This document shows, piece after piece, positions 59,977-64,000 of a DNA stretch of 64,000 nt. The stretch spans positions 1 through 64,000 of the forward strand of contig CAIJPD010000066.1 of assembly GCA_903822495.1 (NCBI GenBank), given 5' to 3'. A program made the position numbers and the translations under genes. Position 1 is the stretch's first letter. Each line of letters starts with the position of its first letter. The DNA is from an uncultured Chloroflexota bacterium. Its GTDB lineage: Bacteria > Chloroflexota > Limnocylindria > Limnocylindrales > CSP1-4. Under the pieces are notes generated by a model. The model was not told where the DNA came from and did no database searches. It saw only the letters and a list, made by a program, of their open reading frames with translations.

Positions 59977-61635
59977 CTAGGACGCCGGGTCGCCGCGCGT
60001 GGCCGCGATGCGGTCCGCGACACGGAGGGCGTTTGCCTGGATGGTGAGCGACGGGTTGAGCCCCGCCGACGTGACGAACACCGACGAATCCGTGACGTAC
60101 AGGTTGGGGACGTCGTGGGCCCGGCACCAGCGGTCCACCACCGAGCGGGACGCGTCGTTGCCCATCCGGGTGGCGCCCATCTGGTGGTTGTGCAGCTTGC
60201 GGATCACCGGGCCGTTGTTCACGACCCGGGACGCGCCGGCCGCCTCCAGGATCTCGACGGCCCGGCCCGCGAACCAGGTGGCGAGGCGCACGTCGTTGTC
60301 ATGCGCCGTGTAGGTGATCCGCGCGACCGGGAGGCCGAATCGGTCCTTCACCTGGGGGTCCAGGTCCACCCGGTTGGCTTCGACCGGCAGGCTCTCGCCG
60401 GTGACGTGGCTGAACAGGTAATGCCGCCACGTCTCGCGCATCGACCGCTTGTGGGCGAGACCCCACTTCGCCGGGTGCATCGGCCGGCCAGCCAGCTCCA
60501 CCGGCTCCCCGCCATGCGCCCGGGGGTGGATGAATCCGCCGCGGATGAAGCCGCGACTGGTGTCTGTGGCGTAGTCGTCCATCTCCGTGCGAGTCGCCTC
60601 GGTGCCCTTGTGGCCGTCCACGGCCTCCGGGAACACGGCGTACACCGTGGCGCCGGGCGAGTGGAGCATGAAGTTCCTGCCAACGAGGCCCGACGAGTTG
60701 GCCAGGCCGTCAGGCGCGGCGGCGCTCGCCGAGTTGAGCAGCAGGCGGGGCGTCTCCACCCCGCCTGCGGCCAGGATCACGATGTCGCCCTCCTGGAGGT
60801 GGAGCGCCCCGCTGTCGTCCACGTACTCCACGCCGCGGGCGCGCCCGGTCGCAGGGTCCTGGACCACCCTGGTGACGAACGAGTTGGCCCGAACCTCCAG
60901 CCGGCCAGTCGCCAGGCCCTTGGGCAGGAAGGTCTCCGTGGTGCTGGCCCGGGCCCCGTTGGGGCAGCCGTATGACGAGCAGAAGCCCTTGGCCATGCAC
61001 CGCGAACGGCCGTCGTAGTCCCGGGACAGGATCCCCAGCGGGACCGGCTGCGGGTGGAGCCCCAGGGCTCGGGCGCCGCGCTCCAGGATGGCCCCGGCGC
61101 TGTTGCGCGGGACGGGCGGGAGCGGATACTCGCGCTGGCGCGGAGGCTCGAACGGACTCAGGGCCGCCGAACCCGAGACGCCGATCAGGCGTTCGGCCTG
61201 GTCGTAGTAGGGCTCCATCTCGGCGTAGTCGATGGGCCAGTCGGCCAGGCTGGCGCCCGCGACCGCGCCCTCCTCCGAGAGCACCCGGAAGTCAGACTCG
61301 CGGAAGCGCCAGGCCAGGGCGGAGTAGTGGACCGTGGACCCACCCACGACCATCGCGTTGGAGAAGAGCTGGACGGAGGTGGCCAGCCGCACGGCGGGGA
61401 CCGCGTCCGTGGGCCGCCAGGTCCGCGGCTCCTCCTCCACGGTGGGCCACAGCAGGCCGCGCCGCGCCAGGATCTCGTCCTCGATGAAGTCGCGCCGGCT
61501 CATCCAGGGACCGCGCTCCAGCACCACGACCCTGAAGCCCTTCTCCGCGAGCCGCACGGCCGCCGGCATCCCCCCTGCTCCAGAGCCCACCACGACGACG
61601 TCCACGCCGGGATGGCTGCGACGCGCGGCGGTCAT
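59977..61635 (-). CDS. GMC-family oxidoreductase, FAD-containing large subunit
   Basis: A 552-residue glucose-methanol-choline oxidoreductase. The FAD-binding Rossmann motif is DVVVVGSGAGGMPAAVRLAE at the N terminus with the adenine-ribose Glu in VVLERG. Further blocks are MVVGGSTVHYSALAWRF, CSSYGCPNGARAS, and the C-terminal active site KLHNHQMGATRMG and SAGLNPSLTIQANALRVAD (His/Asn pair). The start is the ATG 13 bp after the small-subunit stop. The paired subunit suggests a membrane- or cytochrome-linked alcohol/sugar dehydrogenase rather than an oxidase. Confidence 0.9.
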   Translation of the reverse strand: MTAARRSHPGVDVVVVGSGAGGMPAAVRLAEKGFRVVVLERGPWMSRRDFIEDEILARRGLLWPTVEEEPRTWRPTDAVPAVRLATSVQLFSNAMVVGGSTVHYSALAWRFRESDFRVLSEEGAVAGASLADWPIDYAEMEPYYDQAERLIGVSGSAALSPFEPPRQREYPLPPVPRNSAGAILERGARALGLHPQPVPLGILSRDYDGRSRCMAKGFCSSYGCPNGARASTTETFLPKGLATGRLEVRANSFVTRVVQDPATGRARGVEYVDDSGALHLQEGDIVILAAGGVETPRLLLNSASAAAPDGLANSSGLVGRNFMLHSPGATVYAVFPEAVDGHKGTEATRTEMDDYATDTSRGFIRGGFIHPRAHGGEPVELAGRPMHPAKWGLAHKRSMRETWRHYLFSHVTGESLPVEANRVDLDPQVKDRFGLPVARITYTAHDNDVRLATWFAGRAVEILEAAGASRVVNNGPVIRKLHNHQMGATRMGNDASRSVVDRWCRAHDVPNLYVTDSSVFVTSAGLNPSLTIQANALRVADRIAATRGDPAS

Positions 61636-61648
61636 GCTGGTTAGGCGC

Positions 61649-62155
61649 TCAGCGGGTGGGGTCGGTGGTGCCGTCCGGGCCCAGGCCCGGCAGATTGGGT
61701 TCGTTGGCGTCGTACCAGCCAAAGGGCGGCTCATAGCCGGAGCCACCCGTGGGGCCGGGGAAGCCGATGGCCTCCCAGCCCACGCCGTTCGCGTTGCCGC
61801 CATGGCGCGGGTCGCCGTAGAAGCCCTCCATGGTGGCCTCCACCAGCCAGCTCAGCTCCGGGCTGCCCTCGGTCTCCAGGGTCAGCAGGATGGTGTCCTG
61901 TTGCTCCCCGGTGAGCGCGGCGAACGCACAGCCGGGCCGGAGCGGGTCCGCGGTCACGGCGGCCGCGTCCAGCGTCATCGCCAGCTCGGTGATGCTCGCC
62001 ACGCGCGCCGGGGCGTCGCCCAGCTCACCCAGGACGAAGTTGATGGTGCCAGCCTCGCGGGCGCCGGGGAGATTGTCGTCAGACGGGATGATCCGCTCGA
62101 CGGCCGCGCTGATCGCGGCCAGAGCCGGGGGACCGAGCGGGGACGCGGGGCTCAC
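61649..62155 (-). CDS. gluconate 2-dehydrogenase subunit 3-like small subunit
   Basis: A 168-residue partner of GMC dehydrogenases. The GTG start overlaps the nitroreductase stop (GTGA). Typical features: AAVERIIPSDDNLPGAREAG near the N terminus, FAALTGEQQDTILLTLE, and the C-terminal FYGDPRHGGNANGVGWEAIG, followed by GYEPPFGWYD. Family members often carry a Tat signal that exports the pair; none is visible here, so this complex may remain cytoplasmic. The large subunit follows after 13 bp. Confidence 0.85.
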   Translation of the reverse strand: MSPASPLGPPALAAISAAVERIIPSDDNLPGAREAGTINFVLGELGDAPARVASITELAMTLDAAAVTADPLRPGCAFAALTGEQQDTILLTLETEGSPELSWLVEATMEGFYGDPRHGGNANGVGWEAIGFPGPTGGSGYEPPFGWYDANEPNLPGLGPDGTTDPTR

Positions 62156-62751
62156 CCGTAGCGCTCCCGGCGCACCAGATCCTCGAGCGGCTTGCGCGCC
62201 GTGCCCGGGGCCACCTTGGGCGCTCGTCCGGCCTCCGTGGGGTACCCGATCGAGACCATCGAGCGCAGGACCTGGTCCTCCGGGACGCCGAGGAGCGCAC
62301 CGATCTCCGCCTGGTGCTCCCGCCGCACGCGGCCGATGGCGCTGGCCAGGCCGTGGGCGGTGGCCGCGATCATGATCCGCTCCGAGAGGCGACCCTCGTC
62401 GTAGCTCTCGTTGTCCGGGTTGCCGTGCGGCACCGTGGCGATGCAGATCACGACCGGGGCGATGCCGATGTGCGGCGTGTAGGTGGCAATCTCGGCCATG
62501 CGCGCCCGGGTGGCCGGCTCCGTGACGATGATGAAGGTCCACGGCTGGCGGTTGCCGCCGCTGCCCGTCCAGCGGGCGACGTCCAGGATATCGGTGAGGA
62601 TGGATTCCGGGACGGCGGTCGGGAGGAAGTCCCGGACCTGGCGCGTCCGCTTCAGGACGTGCGTCACGGCGGCCGGGGCGGGTCCCGACGTTGGCGCGGC
62701 GGGCGGGTAGGGGGATGGGGTGGGGGCGGTGCGGTCCCAAGCGTTCGACAT
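62152..62751 (-). CDS. nitroreductase-family FMN oxidoreductase
   Basis: A 199-residue NAD(P)H:FMN nitroreductase-family protein. Visible are the FMN-phosphate-binding start KRTRQVRDFLPTAVPESILT, ARWTGSGGNRQPWTFIIVT, and the late SMVSIGYPTEAGRAPKVAPG with KPLEDLV. It is the first gene of the nitroreductase / GMC small / GMC large operon. The -10 box TAGACT lies 6 nt before the ATG, so the mRNA is probably leaderless. Its substrate could be the quinone or enone product of the GMC enzyme, but that is conjecture. Confidence 0.85.
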   Translation of the reverse strand: MSNAWDRTAPTPSPYPPAAPTSGPAPAAVTHVLKRTRQVRDFLPTAVPESILTDILDVARWTGSGGNRQPWTFIIVTEPATRARMAEIATYTPHIGIAPVVICIATVPHGNPDNESYDEGRLSERIMIAATAHGLASAIGRVRREHQAEIGALLGVPEDQVLRSMVSIGYPTEAGRAPKVAPGTARKPLEDLVRRERYG

Positions 62752-62757
62752 GACGCC

Positions 62758-62763
62758 AGTCTA
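62758..62763 (-). promoter_or_regulatory. -10 box for the leaderless nitroreductase operon
   Basis: TAGACT on the minus strand ends 6 nt before ATG 62751, with no Shine-Dalgarno sequence between. Confidence 0.5.
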
Positions 62764-62803
62764 GCGAAGCCATCGCCCCGGAAGCACCCGGTGCGAGCGT
62801 GCT

Positions 62804-62809
62804 ACCCTT
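62804..62809 (+). promoter_or_regulatory. -10 box of carA
   Basis: TACCCT on the plus strand predicts a start site near 62816 and a leader that contains the two PyrR-loop-like motifs. It is divergent from the nitroreductase promoter 41 bp away. Confidence 0.45.
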
Positions 62810-62825
62810 CGATCATCCTTTCGTT

Positions 62826-62874
62826 GCTGGTCCCGTGAGGCCGGCGTACCGGTCCCGTGAGGCCGGGAAGGAGG
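62826..62874 (+). promoter_or_regulatory. tandem PyrR-binding-loop-like RNA motifs before carA
   Basis: Two near-identical hairpins: GCTGGTCCCGTGAGGCCGGC (62826-62845) and CCGGTCCCGTGAGGCCGG (62849-62866), the second running into GGGAAGGAGG. The shared TCCCGTGAGGC core matches the UCC-n-G-n-GAGGC pattern of PyrR-binding loops known from pyrimidine-operon leaders. The second hairpin abuts the ribosome-binding site, so binding of PyrR (with UMP) could block initiation. pyrR itself is not in the window. Confidence 0.55.
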
Positions 62875-62884
62875 CTTGTCCACC

Positions 62885-63013
62885 GTGTCCGGGTCCATCC
62901 GCGGCGCCGCTCGCCGCCCATCGCAGCCCGTGACCGGTCTTCCCGTCCCGATTCCGGGACGGCGCTCCCGTGGACCCGTCGCCGGCACCCCATGTCCGGG
63001 AGTCAGCGCTTGA
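62885..63013 (+). CDS. possible 42-residue leader ORF overlapping carA start
   Basis: GTG 62885 lies 10 nt after GGAAGGAGG, the only good ribosome-binding site of the leader. It opens a 42-codon frame that ends in TGA overlapping a TTG in the carA frame (TTGA at 63010-63013). It may couple carA translation to the PyrR-controlled site, or simply be the remains of an altered carA N terminus. The peptide is Arg/Pro-rich and unrecognised. Confidence 0.35.
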   Translation: MSGSIRGAARRPSQPVTGLPVPIPGRRSRGPVAGTPCPGVSA

Positions 63014-64000
63014 TCCTGCCGCCGCCGCCGCGCTCCAGCGCCGTCGTGGACCCGCGCATCGGGGACCACGGCCCGGCGCTGCTCGCGCTGGAGGACGGGA
63101 CGGTCTTCCCGGGGATCTCGTTCGGGGCCCCGCTCGCCGCCGGCGGGGACCTGGTGGTGAACACCAGCCAGACCGGCTACCAGGAGGTCTGCACGGACCC
63201 CTCGTACGCCGGTCAGGTCGTGGTCATGACGTACCCCCTGATCGGCAATTACGGCCGCCTCCCGGCCGACGACCAGTCCCTCCGGCCATGGCTGCGCGGA
63301 CTGATCGTGGCCAACGCCACGGCGGCGGTCCTCGAGGATGCGCGCCAGCTGGCCACCCTCCTGCGCGGACAGGGGATCCCCGCGCTCGCCGGGGTCGACA
63401 CCCGGGCCCTGGCCCGCCACCTGCGCGAGACCGGCTGCCTGCGCGGGATCCTGATGGCGCCGGGCGGCACGGATCCGGTGGAGGCCATCGCCGCGGCCCG
63501 CGCCGTCCGGCGCTGGGAGGACCAGGACTTCGTCAGCCAGGTCTCGCACTCGGAAGTCGTCGAGTACGGCAGCCCATCCGAAGGGGGCCCGCTGGTCGCC
63601 ATCGTGGACATGGGCCTCAAGGCCAACATCGTGCGCAGCCTCCGGCGCCGGAACGTCCGCGTCCGGGTGCTGCCCCACACCACGAGCCCCGGAGACCTGC
63701 TCTCGTCCGACGTCGACGGCGTGGTCCTCTCGCCCGGTCCCGGGGACCCGGCGCGACTGGAGGGCCTGGTATCGCTCGCCCGCGCGGTCATCGCCGACCA
63801 GCGGCCCCTCCTGGGGATCTGCCTGGGCCACCAGGTGATCGGCCGGGCAGCGGGGGCGGAGACGCGCCGCCTGCGCTTTGGTCACCACGGCGCCAACCAC
63901 CCCGTCCAGGACGTGGAGACGGGCATCGTCCAGATCACGGCGCAGAACCACGAGGTCCAGGTGGTCGGGGAGTCGCTGCCGGCCGCCAGCGGCTTCATGG
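62992..64000 (+). CDS. carA: carbamoyl-phosphate synthase small subunit (partial, runs off the window)
   Basis: The glutaminase subunit of carbamoyl-phosphate synthase, feeding pyrimidine and arginine synthesis. The frame is open to the window end, so the track omits it; ~336 residues are visible. The N-terminal CPSase_sm domain reads LALEDGTVFPGISFGA, VVNTSQTGYQEVCTDPSYAG and GVDTRALARHLRETGCLRG. The class I amidotransferase domain has VDGVVLSPGPGDP and the nucleophile Cys in LLGICLGHQVIGRA, with the later AQNHEVQV His. The start is unclear: ATG 62992, TTG 63010 (coupled to the leader ORF) or GTG 63046 (closest to usual family length). Confidence 0.93.
   Translation, partial: MSGSQRLILPPPPRSSAVVDPRIGDHGPALLALEDGTVFPGISFGAPLAAGGDLVVNTSQTGYQEVCTDPSYAGQVVVMTYPLIGNYGRLPADDQSLRPWLRGLIVANATAAVLEDARQLATLLRGQGIPALAGVDTRALARHLRETGCLRGILMAPGGTDPVEAIAAARAVRRWEDQDFVSQVSHSEVVEYGSPSEGGPLVAIVDMGLKANIVRSLRRRNVRVRVLPHTTSPGDLLSSDVDGVVLSPGPGDPARLEGLVSLARAVIADQRPLLGICLGHQVIGRAAGAETRRLRFGHHGANHPVQDVETGIVQITAQNHEVQVVGESLPAASGFM

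Noticed and set aside
62761-63951. 396-residue minus-strand ORF at the right edge
   Set aside because: It is the antisense of carA, which is itself missing from the track only because it runs off the window.

Overview
The window is a high-GC, gene-dense chromosomal segment of a bacterium. Most long antisense lines in the ORF track are GC-driven shadows. Several traits fit an aerobic, soil-type lineage such as a high-GC Chloroflexota or an actinobacterium: an F420-type LLM oxidoreductase, many lipoproteins, an MMPL exporter, homodimeric pyruvate dehydrogenase, a fused transporter/spermidine synthase, S-box control of metK, and recurrent TAnnnT -10 boxes 6-9 nt ahead of start codons (leaderless transcripts). 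I cannot fix the phylum from sequence alone.

Layout. 1-2000 is a scar zone: the end of an IS3-family element, a truncated polymorphic-toxin C terminus with its immunity-like gene, and a C-terminally broken IS110 transposase ending in palindromes. 2001-5903 holds an alkA-like glycosylase, a VOC protein and a B12-domain / MeaB / 3-hydroxyacyl-CoA dehydrogenase unit. 5970-9470 is a copper-handling operon (multicopper oxidase, PCu(A)C chaperone, an unusual SCO fusion). 9588-17513 has aceE, thiolase, aldehyde dehydrogenase and an MMPL transporter, three of them apparently leaderless. 17826-22120 (-) is a catabolic-looking run: cysteine hydrolase, MFS transporter, two D-2-hydroxyacid dehydrogenases. 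tRNA-Lys(CTT) follows.

22459-24798 (-) is a small membrane protein plus an ABC exporter pair. 25755-31299 is a signalling block: a leader ORF coupled to a large multi-PAS hybrid histidine kinase, then a REC-GAF-EAL protein split by an in-frame TAA. 31566-35236 holds an esterase-like lipoprotein, a PepD-type dipeptidase lipoprotein and an orphan lipoprotein. 35569-38736 pairs a membrane-anchored TIR protein with a membrane TrkA-N/RyR-domain protein. This is the best candidate for an undescribed system, because TIR enzymes make cADPR-type messengers and RyR domains are candidate receptors. 38899-41663 (-) contains metK with an S-box riboswitch whose P1 helix contains the ribosome-binding site, a co-translated zinc-ribbon protein, and a HAD protein. 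41723-45223 is a giant Fe-S nuclease / exonuclease / SF1 helicase fusion.

45445-49173 (-) is a LuxR-type ATPase regulator beside an ECF sigma factor. 49551-55499 includes a small membrane protein, a papain-like lipoprotein, a transporter/spermidine-synthase fusion behind a leaderless leader peptide, and an NTF2-like lipoprotein. 55566-57729 is a divergent CDF metal exporter / GntR regulator pair with a palindrome inside the exporter promoter. 57778-62751 has an LLM oxidoreductase, an alpha/beta hydrolase and a leaderless nitroreductase / GMC small / GMC large operon. The window ends inside carA, whose leader carries two PyrR-loop-like motifs. No rRNA, CRISPR array or intact transposon was seen.
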